64,000 bases of DNA from Flagellimonas sp. 389 (GTDB taxonomy: Bacteria > Bacteroidota > Bacteroidia > Flavobacteriales > Flavobacteriaceae): contig NZ_JAHCMU010000005.1 of assembly GCF_018449435.1 (NCBI RefSeq), forward strand, positions 1-64,000, in the 5' to 3' direction. Below the pieces are notes generated by a model that was given only the letters and a program-made list of their open reading frames with translations, was not told the origin of the DNA and searched no databases. This document shows positions 10,405 through 18,333 of this stretch, one piece after another. Each line of letters starts with the position of its first letter. Within the stretch, counting starts at the first letter, position 1. Made by a program: the position numbers and the translations under genes.

Positions 10405-10568
10405 TGAACTCGCCTTGAGTTAATCTTTTACCTGCTATTTTTACATTTTATGGTCTAATCTTATCTTTTTCTCCCACCGTAGCTAAGGCTATGCTGCTCA
10501 AAAAAGCTTTCATTAGACCACTAAAGCCAAAAATCTCGGTTCCAAACATTTAACTCAAGGCGAGTTCA
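10405..10568. repeat. MITE-like inverted-repeat element
   Basis: A 164-base element bounded by a perfect 19-bp inverted repeat, TGAACTCGCCTTGAGTTAA at 10405-10423 and its complement at 10550-10568. A second perfect arm pair, TGGTCTAAT (10451-10459) and ATTAGACCA (10512-10520), is nested inside, and the sequence between the arms is also partly complementary, so the whole element can fold into one long imperfect hairpin. There is no coding capacity. It fills most of the gap between the beta-propeller lipoprotein and the OmpA-like gene. The rest of the gap (10569-10691) includes a 12-bp perfect palindrome CATCTTAAGATG at 10606-10617 that might be an operator. Confidence 0.7.
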
Positions 10569-10691
10569 TTTACTGCAACTTGTACATTTATTAAAACAAG
10601 ATATACATCTTAAGATGCTTTAATTACCCAATTTTGTAGTTTTCTAGGAATTACAATACCTTGATAACAAAATATCTAAACACTTTTAAAA

Positions 10692-12008
10692 ATGAAAACC
10701 TCCTTTTTAAGCAAAATCGTTATGGCTTTTGCCATGACGTTATGCCTTAATGCAAATGCTCAATTTTTTAAAAAACTGGCAAAAAAAGCCGAAAGAGCTG
10801 CTGAACGAACTGTTGAAAGACGGGTAGAACAAGAAAGCGCTAAAAAAACCGACCAAGCATTGGACAGTGTTTTGGGCGATGGGTCAGGAAATCAGAAAGC
10901 CCCTAGAACACCACAGGATAACCAAGAGAACCCTACTTCGACCTCTGGCAACAATCAAAACTCAACGAATACATCAATAGAATCTTCCAGTGGAGGGCCA
11001 AAAACAATAGAGGTATATAGCAAGTTTGATTTTGTTCCTGGGGACAAGCAACTGTTTTTTGATGATTTTGCCAATGACTTTATTGGCGATTTCCCTTCAA
11101 AATGGAATACCGATGGCAGTGGAGAGGTTGTAAAAATAAGCACTGAGGATGGAAAATGGTTCGAAATGAAACCCAGTTCATACTATATTCCCGATGTTCC
11201 CACATTACCGCAAGATTATACTATAGAATTTGATCTTTTGGCCAATGGCCTCGACAAACAAACTTCGTCCCAGGCCATATTACACTTTATTTTGGATGAG
11301 AGCGACAAATTCGGTTACGGCAGGAACGCTATTTATGCCTATCTCCCATTTTGCCAATACGTTCCTATAGGCATACGAATTTGGAACAATATTGATGGCA
11401 AAAACACCGTGAACAATACAGTTACTGCAGATATCAGAAAAGATGTCTTACAGAAAGTCCATATATCCGTAGCAGTAAATGGAAAACGCTTCAGGCTTTG
11501 GGTGAATGAAAATAAATATATCGATGTTCCAAGATTGGTATCCGAAGGAAAGATAACCACATTAAAGTTTGAGCCCAGGGGATTCAAAGATGGCAAAGAA
11601 CGCCTGTTCATTTCAAATTTAAAAGTAGCAGAAGGTGGAATGGACCTTAGAAGAAAGTTAATATCCGAAGGAAAAATCTCTACCAACGGAATATTGTTCG
11701 AATCTGGTTCGGCAAATATCCAGCCGCAGTCTATGGGTATCATCCGACAAGTATCCCAAGTGCTGCAACAAGAGGAAGGTATGACCTTAAAAATAGTGGG
11801 GCATACCGATTCCGATGGTTCAGATGAAAACAACCTCTCACTATCCAGAAAAAGGGCAGAAGCCGTTAAAAATGCACTTGTGTCCGTTTATGGAATTTCT
11901 TCGAACAGACTACTTTTTGAAGGCAAAGGAGAATCTGAACCCGTTGGCGATAACAATACCGTTGATGGAAAGGCACAGAACAGACGCGTAGAATTCATAA
12001 AACAATAA
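10692..12008 (+). CDS. OmpA-family outer-membrane protein
   Basis: A 438-residue secreted protein. After a signal peptide (to ANAQ, about residue 23) comes a positively and negatively charged helical stretch (KKLAKKAERAAERTVERRVE), a low-complexity Asn/Ser/Thr linker (about 65-105), a middle lectin/glucanase-like beta domain (about 115-315; DDFANDFIGDFPSKWNTDG), and a C-terminal OmpA peptidoglycan-binding domain (about 330-438). The OmpA domain shows GILFESGSANI, LKIVGHTDSDGS, NLSLSRKRAEAV and the terminal NRRVEF motif. By family it links the outer membrane to peptidoglycan. The next gene starts 15 bases downstream and is probably in the same operon. Confidence 0.87.
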   Translation: MKTSFLSKIVMAFAMTLCLNANAQFFKKLAKKAERAAERTVERRVEQESAKKTDQALDSVLGDGSGNQKAPRTPQDNQENPTSTSGNNQNSTNTSIESSSGGPKTIEVYSKFDFVPGDKQLFFDDFANDFIGDFPSKWNTDGSGEVVKISTEDGKWFEMKPSSYYIPDVPTLPQDYTIEFDLLANGLDKQTSSQAILHFILDESDKFGYGRNAIYAYLPFCQYVPIGIRIWNNIDGKNTVNNTVTADIRKDVLQKVHISVAVNGKRFRLWVNENKYIDVPRLVSEGKITTLKFEPRGFKDGKERLFISNLKVAEGGMDLRRKLISEGKISTNGILFESGSANIQPQSMGIIRQVSQVLQQEEGMTLKIVGHTDSDGSDENNLSLSRKRAEAVKNALVSVYGISSNRLLFEGKGESEPVGDNNTVDGKAQNRRVEFIKQ

Positions 12009-12023
12009 CCTGAACCAAAAAGC

Positions 12024-12722
12024 ATGAGAATCAAGACCATTTTAAGCGCTTTAGCGTTTTGTAGCTGTTATTTCCTTATAGCTCAGAACAATTGCAGTAC
12101 GTTCTACCCTATGGAAGAAGGGACATCGTACCAATATACCATTTACAATAAGAAAGACAAGATTGAAGGCACAACGGATTACACGGTTTCTAAAGTTAGT
12201 ACCTCGGGCGATGAGACCTATGCAACAATGCAACTTAGATTCGAGGACAATAAGGGCAAAAATGTATTCGAATCAGATTACAACATTACCTGTACGGGTG
12301 ATGGGGTACGAATCGATTATGAGAGTCTTTTTCCTTCACAATTACAACAACAATACAAGGATATGGGAATGGAAATGGATATCACGGGAACAGACGTGCA
12401 GATACCGAACAATCTTGCAGTAGGTCAGACCTTAGAGGATTCGAACGTAAATGTTAGTATGGATATGGGCGGTATGAAAATGAAAATCAATGTTGAAATG
12501 ACGGATAGAAAGGTCGAGGCAAAAGAATCCGTTACCACCTCTGCTGGCAGTTTTGATTGTTTCCTTATTACCGAGAAGGGAAAATCAAAAGTAATGATGG
12601 CTAACCAAGAAATGGACAATAAAATATGGTTGGCTGAAGGGGTAGGAATGGTAAAACAAGAATCTTACGGTAAAAATGGAAAGCTCTTAAGTAGAATGGA
12701 ATTGATCAAATATTCCAAGTAG
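12024..12722 (+). CDS. Secreted DUF3108/TapB-like protein
   Basis: A 232-residue exported protein with a signal peptide (1-20, ending FLIAQ). The mature part (YPMEEGTSYQYTIYNKKDKIEGTTDYTV ... GSFDCFLITEK ... IWLAEGVGMVKQESY) is the beta-rich layout of DUF3108/TapB-like proteins, which are small secreted proteins of unknown function in Bacteroidota. Here the region 130-160 is rich in Met (MDMGGMKMKINVEM), which could simply reflect strand composition or bind metal. It sits 15 bases after the OmpA-like gene and ends at a terminator shared with convergent lipB. Confidence 0.6.
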   Translation: MRIKTILSALAFCSCYFLIAQNNCSTFYPMEEGTSYQYTIYNKKDKIEGTTDYTVSKVSTSGDETYATMQLRFEDNKGKNVFESDYNITCTGDGVRIDYESLFPSQLQQQYKDMGMEMDITGTDVQIPNNLAVGQTLEDSNVNVSMDMGGMKMKINVEMTDRKVEAKESVTTSAGSFDCFLITEKGKSKVMMANQEMDNKIWLAEGVGMVKQESYGKNGKLLSRMELIKYSK

Positions 12723-12742
12723 CCTAAAAAGTGTAGCTATAT

Positions 12743-12776
12743 GAAAACCTCGGTTTACGCCGGGGTTTTCTCTTTT
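12743..12776. terminator. Bidirectional terminator between convergent genes
   Basis: The inverted repeat GAAAACC-TCGG/GCCG-GGTTTTC (12743-12770, TTTAC loop) is followed by TCTTTT on the plus strand and preceded by AT-rich bases for the minus strand. It serves the plus-strand DUF3108-like gene. The lipB stop codon (12755-12757) falls inside the loop and one arm, so the last 16 bases of lipB form half of the hairpin. Confidence 0.75.
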
Positions 12777-13471
12777 AGGAGGTTAGCTTCAAAAAGAACT
12801 TCAAAGTGACGCAGTAATTTTTGTTGCACTTCTTCCATATCAACTTGAGGCATTCCCAACTCCACATTTAAGGATGTGACCGCCTTGTCTTTTATTCCGC
12901 AGGGTATCATCATATCAAAATATCCTAAATCCGCATTAACGTTCAAGGCAAAACCGTGCATGGTGACCCATCTACTGGCACGTACGCCCATAGCACATAT
13001 TTTTCGGGCAAATGGCGTTCCAACATCCAACCAAACCCCTGTTTCTCCTTCAGAACGTTCCGCCTTTAGACCATATTCAGCCAAGGTCAAAACAACCATT
13101 TCTTCCAATAATCGTAAATACTTGTGGATATCGGTGAAGAAATTATCTAAATCCAGAATGGGGTATCCTACTATTTGTCCGGGACCATGATATGTAATGT
13201 CCCCTCCCCTATTGATTTTATAAAAAGTAGCGCCTTTTTCTTTTAATTGCTCTTCATCAATAAGCAAATTGGACATATCTCCACTTTTACCAAGCGTATA
13301 TACATGCGGGTGCTCCACAAAAAGGAAGTGATTTGGAGTCTCATCTTGTGTCCCCGTTCTTCTGTTCTTAATCTTAAGGTCTACTATGTTTTGAAACAGT
13401 TCTTCTTGATAATCCCAAGTTTCTTTGTAATCCTTAAATCCTAAATCCCGAAGAATTACGTTCTTATTCAT
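12755..13471 (-). CDS. lipB: Octanoyltransferase LipB
   Basis: A 238-residue lipoyl(octanoyl) transferase, which moves octanoate from acyl carrier protein to lipoyl domains. Conserved blocks are visible: HFLFVEHPHVYTLGK, RGGDITYHGPGQIVGYPI, the catalytic Lys in RKICAMGVR and the catalytic Cys in MIPCGIKDKAVTSL. I chose the ATG at 13471 (MNKNVIL). An upstream TTG start would place the -7 promoter box inside the coding region, so it is rejected. The gene is short of any partner: lipA is not adjacent. Its 3' end overlaps the terminator of the convergent gene. Confidence 0.95.
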   Translation of the reverse strand: MNKNVILRDLGFKDYKETWDYQEELFQNIVDLKIKNRRTGTQDETPNHFLFVEHPHVYTLGKSGDMSNLLIDEEQLKEKGATFYKINRGGDITYHGPGQIVGYPILDLDNFFTDIHKYLRLLEEMVVLTLAEYGLKAERSEGETGVWLDVGTPFARKICAMGVRASRWVTMHGFALNVNADLGYFDMMIPCGIKDKAVTSLNVELGMPQVDMEEVQQKLLRHFEVLFEANLLKEKTPA

Positions 13472-13475
13472 CTTG

Positions 13476-13483
13476 CAAAGATA
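13476..13483 (-). promoter_or_regulatory. lipB -7 promoter box close to the start codon
   Basis: TATCTTTG on the minus strand, an exact TAnnTTTG match, ends only 4 bases before the lipB ATG (13471). The expected transcription start would fall at or just inside the ATG, so the mRNA should be leaderless or nearly so. Confidence 0.55.
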
Positions 13484-13503
13484 CAAAGACCTTTATCTGT
13501 AAA

Positions 13504-14244
13504 CTAGTTTTCTAACTCGACCTCTACATCCAAAACCGAAGGGTCTTTCATGAGGTCCATAAAGCCAACTTCGTAAAACATGGTCTTCCCATCTGCACTG
13601 AAAGTAGCACTTTCCACATTTGTAGATTTTACTTTTCGTGGAAAATGGTATTTTAACGTGTAGGTAGAACCCGATAAAAACATTTCGGCACTTTGAAGAC
13701 TATCCACACTTTTTTGAAAAAGCTCCTCATCTATAATTTTGGCCTTTCGCGAAAAAGTGTTCTTCGAAAATGTATAGTTTACCTCGGTAGTAGCTTCCTG
13801 CCCACCCATGGGAGAAGTTTTTTCTTGTCCAGGGTTAGGTCCAAGTGCACTTGCACCCTGAAAGGCGTTGAAGGCATCATTTACCTCGCTTACATCCTTG
13901 AACTCACTGAATAAATCAAACTTCATCAACTTTTCCTCAGCATTCATGACCATGTGCATACTAAAAGGTTCCAGTTTTTTCAGTTTTGCTTGTTCTTCGG
14001 GGGATAATGTTGCTATGCTATCTCTTTTTTCCTTTAAAAAATCCTTGAACGAAAATGTGGAATCTACAGCTTTTTCTTTGCTCTTCATCATTTCTTCCCC
14101 TGCCATTTCCATAAGTTCCGACCCATCAAAATTAATGGACAACTTTCCAGACCCATCTTCTTTAAGATGGATTTCCTCCGTAAAATTGCATGACGAAACT
14201 AGGGCAATAGTTATGGCCCAACCTAGAATTTGGATTTTTTTCAT
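13504..14244 (-). CDS. Hypothetical lipoprotein
   Basis: A 246-residue lipoprotein of unknown function. The start at 14244 (MKKIQILGW) gives a proper type II signal peptide with lipobox LVSSC. Downstream is a first strand EEIHLKEDGSGKLSINFDGSEL, then a charged, helix-rich middle (Met- and Glu-rich, 60-150) and a C-terminal beta region. The 'L+xDGSGxLxxxxDxSxL' opening is common to a group of flavobacterial lipoproteins without assigned role. It follows the Pmp3-type gene by 10 bases on the same strand and ends just before lipB's promoter. Confidence 0.65.
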   Translation of the reverse strand: MKKIQILGWAITIALVSSCNFTEEIHLKEDGSGKLSINFDGSELMEMAGEEMMKSKEKAVDSTFSFKDFLKEKRDSIATLSPEEQAKLKKLEPFSMHMVMNAEEKLMKFDLFSEFKDVSEVNDAFNAFQGASALGPNPGQEKTSPMGGQEATTEVNYTFSKNTFSRKAKIIDEELFQKSVDSLQSAEMFLSGSTYTLKYHFPRKVKSTNVESATFSADGKTMFYEVGFMDLMKDPSVLDVEVELEN

Positions 14245-14254
14245 GTGATTGTAT

Positions 14255-14410
14255 TTAGTTCGTGTTATTAAGTATGACAAGAGCTCCGATAATGCCGGGA
14301 ACCCAACCGCAAAGGGTTAAAAGTAATACAATAACAAAAGAACCACAACCTTTTCCGATGACTGACAAGGGTGGGAAAATAATGGCTAATAAAACTCTCC
14401 AGAAACTCAT
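14255..14410 (-). CDS. Pmp3/YqaE-family small membrane protein
   Basis: A 51-residue, two-helix membrane protein, translated by hand from the minus strand: it begins MSFWRVLLAIIFPPLSVIGK and continues with GCGSFVIVLLLTLCGWVPG. The LAIIFPPLSV, KGCG and LTLCGWVPGIIGAL blocks are the signature of the Pmp3/YqaE family (stress-responsive proteolipids that affect membrane potential in yeast and plants; role in bacteria largely unknown). Two other open frames cover the same bases but lack any such signature. The following lipoprotein gene begins 10 bases after its stop, which suggests co-transcription. Confidence 0.9.
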   Translation of the reverse strand: MSFWRVLLAIIFPPLSVIGKGCGSFVIVLLLTLCGWVPGIIGALVILNNTN

Positions 14411-14502
14411 TGGTTTGATTTTGATTGATGATACTTATAGGTAGCTCAATTACGGGATTTGTTACATAAAAACCATTAAATTTAAACCCTACAAACAGTA
14501 TT

Positions 14503-15552
14503 ATGCGGATTTCCATCCTTTTCTTAATTGTTCTGACTTCGTATTCATTAACGGGACAGTATAACTTTTCGGGAACCGTGTCAAAAGAAAATACTGGAAA
14601 AACAATCTATCTTTCACTAGTTGAAGATTACAGAAAGTCTTCCCGAATCTATTTGGAGCAGATAGTTCGGAAAGCCACTATCGATTCAACTGGTTTTTTT
14701 CAGTTTAAGGGAAATAATCTACTTGATAGCAACCGTATCTATAGAATTCACTTTGATGATTGTTTGGACAATACAGATTCACACCATTATTTAGGGCAGT
14801 GTAGCAGCTCGGAAAGCGTTCTTTTTGTGGCCAATAATAGTGATACCGTGGAATTCCCAACGTCTTTTGAGGACCAAGCGCTTTGTACAATTATGGCCAC
14901 CAACCCTAAAGCATCGATGCTTTTAGAAGTGGAAAATCTAAAAGAAGAAATGATTTTTGATTTTACGAATTACGTCAGTGAAACCAACAAAAAACTTAAC
15001 TTAAAAAAATGGTTTCAGGTACTCCATGACTTTGGAGCAGAGGTTAAAGAACCTTTGGTAGAGCTTTACATTTATGATTTTCTTTCAGACAAAAAAAACG
15101 AAACCTATTCCTACTACTTGCGGGATATTTTAAAAAACGATTACTACAAAAATTTGTCGGAACGGTTAAAAGCAGCGTACCCCAACACAAGTTTTACACA
15201 ACAATATGAAGCTGAAATAACTACAGATGAACAATTGGCAAGTTTTAATAACCCCAAAACTTGGAACTGGACATGGATACTTTCAATACTATTCGCCTTA
15301 TCCTTGTGCCTAAATTTGTATTTATTGATTTCAAAAAAGACAAAGGCCAAGACAAAGGCCAAAATGCTAGTGGAAAAACTAACCCCGCAAGAGGAAAAAA
15401 TAGTACAACAGATTTTACAGGATAAGAGCAACAAAGAAATTGCTGCAGAACTTTTCGTAAGCCATAGTACCATTAAAACTCATATCAATAATCTGTACAA
15501 AAAATTGGAAGTTTCTTCACGCCACGAGATTGTGGTACTCTTCAAAAAATAA
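14503..15552 (+). CDS. Membrane-anchored LuxR-type regulator with exported sensor domain
   Basis: A 349-residue protein with three parts: a signal peptide (1-18, ending LTGQ), an exported domain (about 19-250) starting with a beta region like DUF4369 (YNFSGTVSKENTGKTIYLSLVED) and continuing with helices, one transmembrane helix (WTWILSILFALSLCLNLYLLI, about 251-272), and a cytoplasmic LuxR-type helix-turn-helix at the C-terminus (LTPQEEKIVQQIL ... KEIAAELFVSHSTIKTHINNLYKKL). The DNA-binding motif is intact. It is thus a one-component transcription factor that would bind DNA while held in the membrane. No histidine kinase or receiver domain is present. Ligand and targets are unknown; the gene is divergent from the Pmp3-type gene. 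Confidence 0.83.
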   Translation: MRISILFLIVLTSYSLTGQYNFSGTVSKENTGKTIYLSLVEDYRKSSRIYLEQIVRKATIDSTGFFQFKGNNLLDSNRIYRIHFDDCLDNTDSHHYLGQCSSSESVLFVANNSDTVEFPTSFEDQALCTIMATNPKASMLLEVENLKEEMIFDFTNYVSETNKKLNLKKWFQVLHDFGAEVKEPLVELYIYDFLSDKKNETYSYYLRDILKNDYYKNLSERLKAAYPNTSFTQQYEAEITTDEQLASFNNPKTWNWTWILSILFALSLCLNLYLLISKKTKAKTKAKMLVEKLTPQEEKIVQQILQDKSNKEIAAELFVSHSTIKTHINNLYKKLEVSSRHEIVVLFKK

Positions 15553-15651
15553 AATTTCCACCTAGGGTCTAGTCCTTATTTCCAACTGCTAGACCGTCTT
15601 CCGCTTTTGATTTTATGCAATTTTCGCTTTCGAATTTTAAACAGAAAAATC

Positions 15652-16209
15652 ATGAAATCATCTTTTTTTACATTGCTCTTTATTTCTATCTCGTTTTCCT
15701 ATTCTCAAGAATTCAATAAGGAAATCACTACAGAAAAAGGCAAAAAGTTTTTGGTTGGAAAAATTAATTTAGAAGGATTGGATTCCCAACCATACCAGGC
15801 GTGGTTCAATCAAGGTTATGATTCCTATACCGTAGATAAGGACTTGGTCAACATGTTCAAAAAACCACTTGCAAAGCATGAGATTAAATTATTTCTGGGA
15901 ACATGGTGCGGTGATAGTAAAAGAGAAGTGCCGAGAATCATCAAAATCTTAAAGACCGCTAAATTCCCTATGGAAAAATTGGAAATTGTCGCATTGGATA
16001 GACGAAAAGAACACTACAAGAAAAGCCCGACTGGCGAGGAAAAAGGGCTTGGCATTATAAAAGTACCCACCATGATTTTCTTTAAAGGTGGAAAAGAGGT
16101 CAATAGAATTGTAGAAAGTCCTATCGAATCTTTAGAAGAGGATATGGTGCAAATCGTAAAGAAAAAACCTTACGTACCAAATTACGCTACATTAAGTACT
16201 TCCAACTAA
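15652..16209 (+). CDS. Secreted thioredoxin-fold protein with CxxS active site
   Basis: A 185-residue exported protein; the ATG at 15652 (MKSSFFTLLFISISFSYSQ) gives a clean signal peptide and the earlier in-frame start does not. The region LFLGTWCGDSKREVPRIIKIL is a thioredoxin-type active-site loop and VPTMIFFKGGKEVNRIVE contains the conserved cis-Pro strand. The motif is WCGDS, so the second catalytic Cys of CxxC is replaced by Ser. Such proteins can act as isomerase- or trap-like thiol proteins but cannot do the classical dithiol reduction. It ends at a strong terminator just before lysS. Confidence 0.75.
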   Translation: MKSSFFTLLFISISFSYSQEFNKEITTEKGKKFLVGKINLEGLDSQPYQAWFNQGYDSYTVDKDLVNMFKKPLAKHEIKLFLGTWCGDSKREVPRIIKILKTAKFPMEKLEIVALDRRKEHYKKSPTGEEKGLGIIKVPTMIFFKGGKEVNRIVESPIESLEEDMVQIVKKKPYVPNYATLSTSN

Positions 16210-16212
16210 GGA

Positions 16213-16251
16213 ATTAAAGCGCAAAAGTGTAATTTTGCGCTTTAATTTTTT
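16213..16251 (+). terminator. Rho-independent terminator before lysS
   Basis: A perfect 14-bp stem (16213-16226 with 16233-16246), six-base loop GTGTAA, then a T run to 16251. It ends the thioredoxin-like transcript only 7 bases before lysS begins. Confidence 0.88.
16230..16237 (+). promoter_or_regulatory. Possible lysS -7 box inside the terminator hairpin
   Basis: TAATTTTG matches TAnnTTTG exactly and lies across the loop and 3' arm of the upstream terminator, 21 bases before the lysS ATG. No good TTG is present at the -33 distance, so the assignment rests on the -7 box and its position. Confidence 0.35.
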
Positions 16252-16258
16252 ATAGACT

Positions 16259-17950
16259 ATGCAACTATCGGAACAGGAAATCGTTCGAAGGGAGAAATTA
16301 TCCAAACTCAGGGAACTAGGAATAAACCCTTACCCCGCAGCATTATATCCAGTTGATGCCACTTCCAAAAGTATCAAAGATGCTTATGAAGAAGGAAAAA
16401 AAGTAGTGATTTCCGGTAGGTTAATGTCTAGAAGAATACAAGGAAAAGCTTCTTTTGCAGAGCTTCAGGATAGTGAAGGTCGCATACAGGTTTATTTCAA
16501 CAGAGATGAAATTTGCACGGGCGAAGATAAAACGCAATACAACGAGGTCTACAAAAAACTGCTGGATATTGGAGATATCATAGGTATTGAAGGAGAATTG
16601 TTCACCACCCAGGTAGGCGAAAAAACGGTAATGGTAAAAGCCTTTAGTCTGCTCAGCAAGGCGTTACGCCCATTGCCCCTTCCTAAGGTTGATGCTGATG
16701 GAAATGTGTACGATGAATTCAATGACCCAGAATTGCGCTATCGCCAACGCTATGTTGATTTAGTGGTAAATCCGTCCGTAAAGGAAACTTTCATCAAGCG
16801 AACGAAAATTACCAACAGTATCCGTGAGTTTTATAACGATAGAGGGTATCTTGAAGTAGAGACGCCTATATTACAGCCCATTCCTGGTGGAGCTGCCGCA
16901 AGACCTTTTTTAACGCACCATAACGCACTGAACATCCCTTTGTACCTGCGTATTGCCAATGAGCTATACCTAAAACGTTTGATCGTAGGTGGATTTGATG
17001 GAGTCTATGAGTTTTCCAAGGACTTTAGGAATGAAGGAATGGACCGCACCCACAATCCAGAGTTTACCGTAATGGAACTCTACGTAGCTTATAAAGACTA
17101 CAATTGGATGATGGATACTACGGAACAGCTTTTGGAAAAAATTGCATTGGATGCAAACGGAAGCACAAAACTCACCGTAGGCGATAATGAAATAGAATTT
17201 AAGGCACCTTATGCCAGAGTTCCTATTTTAGAGGCTATCAAGATACATACAGGGTATGATGTTGCAGGGATGGGCGAGGAAGAGCTTCGCGAAGTCGCTA
17301 AAAAACTGTCCATTGAAGTTGATGAGACAATGGGTGTGGGCAAGCTTATTGATGAAATATTTGGAGAAAAGTGCGAACACCGCTATGTGCAGCCCACTTT
17401 TATTACCGACTATCCAAAAGAAATGAGTCCGCTCACCAAGGAACATCGCGATAACCCAGCGTTGACCGAACGTTTTGAACTCATGGTCAACGGTAAAGAA
17501 TTGGCAAATTGCTACTCGGAGCTCAATGACCCCATTGATCAAAGAGAACGTTTTGAAGAACAATTACGCCTTTCTGAAAAGGGTGATGATGAAGCGATGT
17601 TCATTGACCAAGATTTTATAAGAGCTCTGGAATATGGTATGCCACCAACCTCGGGAATAGGTATCGGCATTGACCGCTTGGTAATGCTAATGACCAATAA
17701 TTCCTCCATTCAGGAAGTACTGTTCTTCCCGCAAATGCGCCCAGAGAAAAAAGCAATTGCTCTTAGTGATGAAGAAAAGGTAATCATGGACTTGTTGAAG
17801 CAAGTTGAAGAAATGCCTTTAGCTGAATTGAAACAAAAAGCTGGGCTCAGTGGCAAAAAATGGGACAAGAGCACCAAAAACCTATCAAAACTTGGTGTTT
17901 TTGCCGTTGAAAAACGCGATGATGGGCTTTTTGCAAAAAAGTTGAGTTAA
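16259..17950 (+). CDS. lysS: Lysyl-tRNA synthetase (class II)
   Basis: A 563-residue class II lysyl-tRNA synthetase. The N-terminal OB-fold anticodon-binding domain (about 55-165; [23 protein letters not shown]) is followed by the catalytic domain with motif 1 ([17 protein letters not shown]), motif 2 ([20 protein letters not shown]) and motif 3 ([13 protein letters not shown]). About 60 residues extend beyond motif 3 ([28 protein letters not shown]...), making it longer than the roughly 500-residue E. coli enzyme; this extension is common in Bacteroidota. Monocistronic, between a terminator and a repeat-filled gap. Confidence 0.97.
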   Translation: MQLSEQEIVRREKLSKLRELGINPYPAALYPVDATSKSIKDAYEEGKKVVISGRLMSRRIQGKASFAELQDSEGRIQVYFNRDEICTGEDKTQYNEVYKKLLDIGDIIGIEGELFTTQVGEKTVMVKAFSLLSKALRPLPLPKVDADGNVYDEFNDPELRYRQRYVDLVVNPSVKETFIKRTKITNSIREFYNDRGYLEVETPILQPIPGGAAARPFLTHHNALNIPLYLRIANELYLKRLIVGGFDGVYEFSKDFRNEGMDRTHNPEFTVMELYVAYKDYNWMMDTTEQLLEKIALDANGSTKLTVGDNEIEFKAPYARVPILEAIKIHTGYDVAGMGEEELREVAKKLSIEVDETMGVGKLIDEIFGEKCEHRYVQPTFITDYPKEMSPLTKEHRDNPALTERFELMVNGKELANCYSELNDPIDQRERFEEQLRLSEKGDDEAMFIDQDFIRALEYGMPPTSGIGIGIDRLVMLMTNNSSIQEVLFFPQMRPEKKAIALSDEEKVIMDLLKQVEEMPLAELKQKAGLSGKKWDKSTKNLSKLGVFAVEKRDDGLFAKKLS

Positions 17951-17990
17951 AACAGATTAACTCCGCCACCTTATAAAGAATTATTGCATC

Positions 17991-18197
17991 GAACTCATTT
18001 AAACTTTTTCCATTGGCAAAAAAGTTTCTGATCGTCCGTAATCATTCATAAAATTAATCGTCACCCTGAATTCATTTCAGGGTCCCATCACAAAATATTG
18101 ATCTGCAACTGTTATGTGATGCTGAAACAATTTCAGCATGACGACAAAACTATATCATGACAAAAAATGGGCATTCATTAAAAGTTTAAATGAGTTC
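17991..18197. repeat. Inverted-repeat element with two internal hairpins
   Basis: A 207-base element bounded by a perfect 18-bp inverted repeat, GAACTCATTTAAACTTTT at 17991-18008 and its complement at 18180-18197, flanked on both sides by ATC. Inside are two smaller palindromes of similar sequence: ACCCTGAA/TTCAGGGT (18063-18083) and the perfect 9-bp ATGCTGAAA/TTTCAGCAT (18119-18139). No coding capacity. It occupies most of the 383-base gap between lysS and the transporter gene. The terminal GAACTC is shared with the element at 10405-10568. Confidence 0.7.
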
Positions 18198-18267
18198 ATC
18201 ATCATAATTTCAATCATATAGTTTTTTGCTGTAAATACTTTTGAATCCGTCTTTAATGAAAATTTAT

Positions 18268-18279
18268 GCAATCGATTGC
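18268..18279. promoter_or_regulatory. LacI-type palindrome upstream of the DASS transporter
   Basis: GCAATCGATTGC is a perfect 12-bp palindrome with a central CG, the form of many LacI-family operators. It lies about 55 bases before the transporter start and some 20 bases upstream of a possible -7 box (TATCTTTA, 18302-18309). No LacI-family gene is in the window, so the regulator is unknown. Confidence 0.35.
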
Positions 18280-18333
18280 GCAACTATTTTTAAGTCTTCA
18301 TTATCTTTAGAACTTTGAATACTAAAGACCAAC

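Noticed and set aside
14262..14516. Two open frames of 60 and 82 codons over the Pmp3 region.
   Set aside because: Neither has a family signature, and the 51-codon minus-strand frame has an unmistakable Pmp3 sequence.
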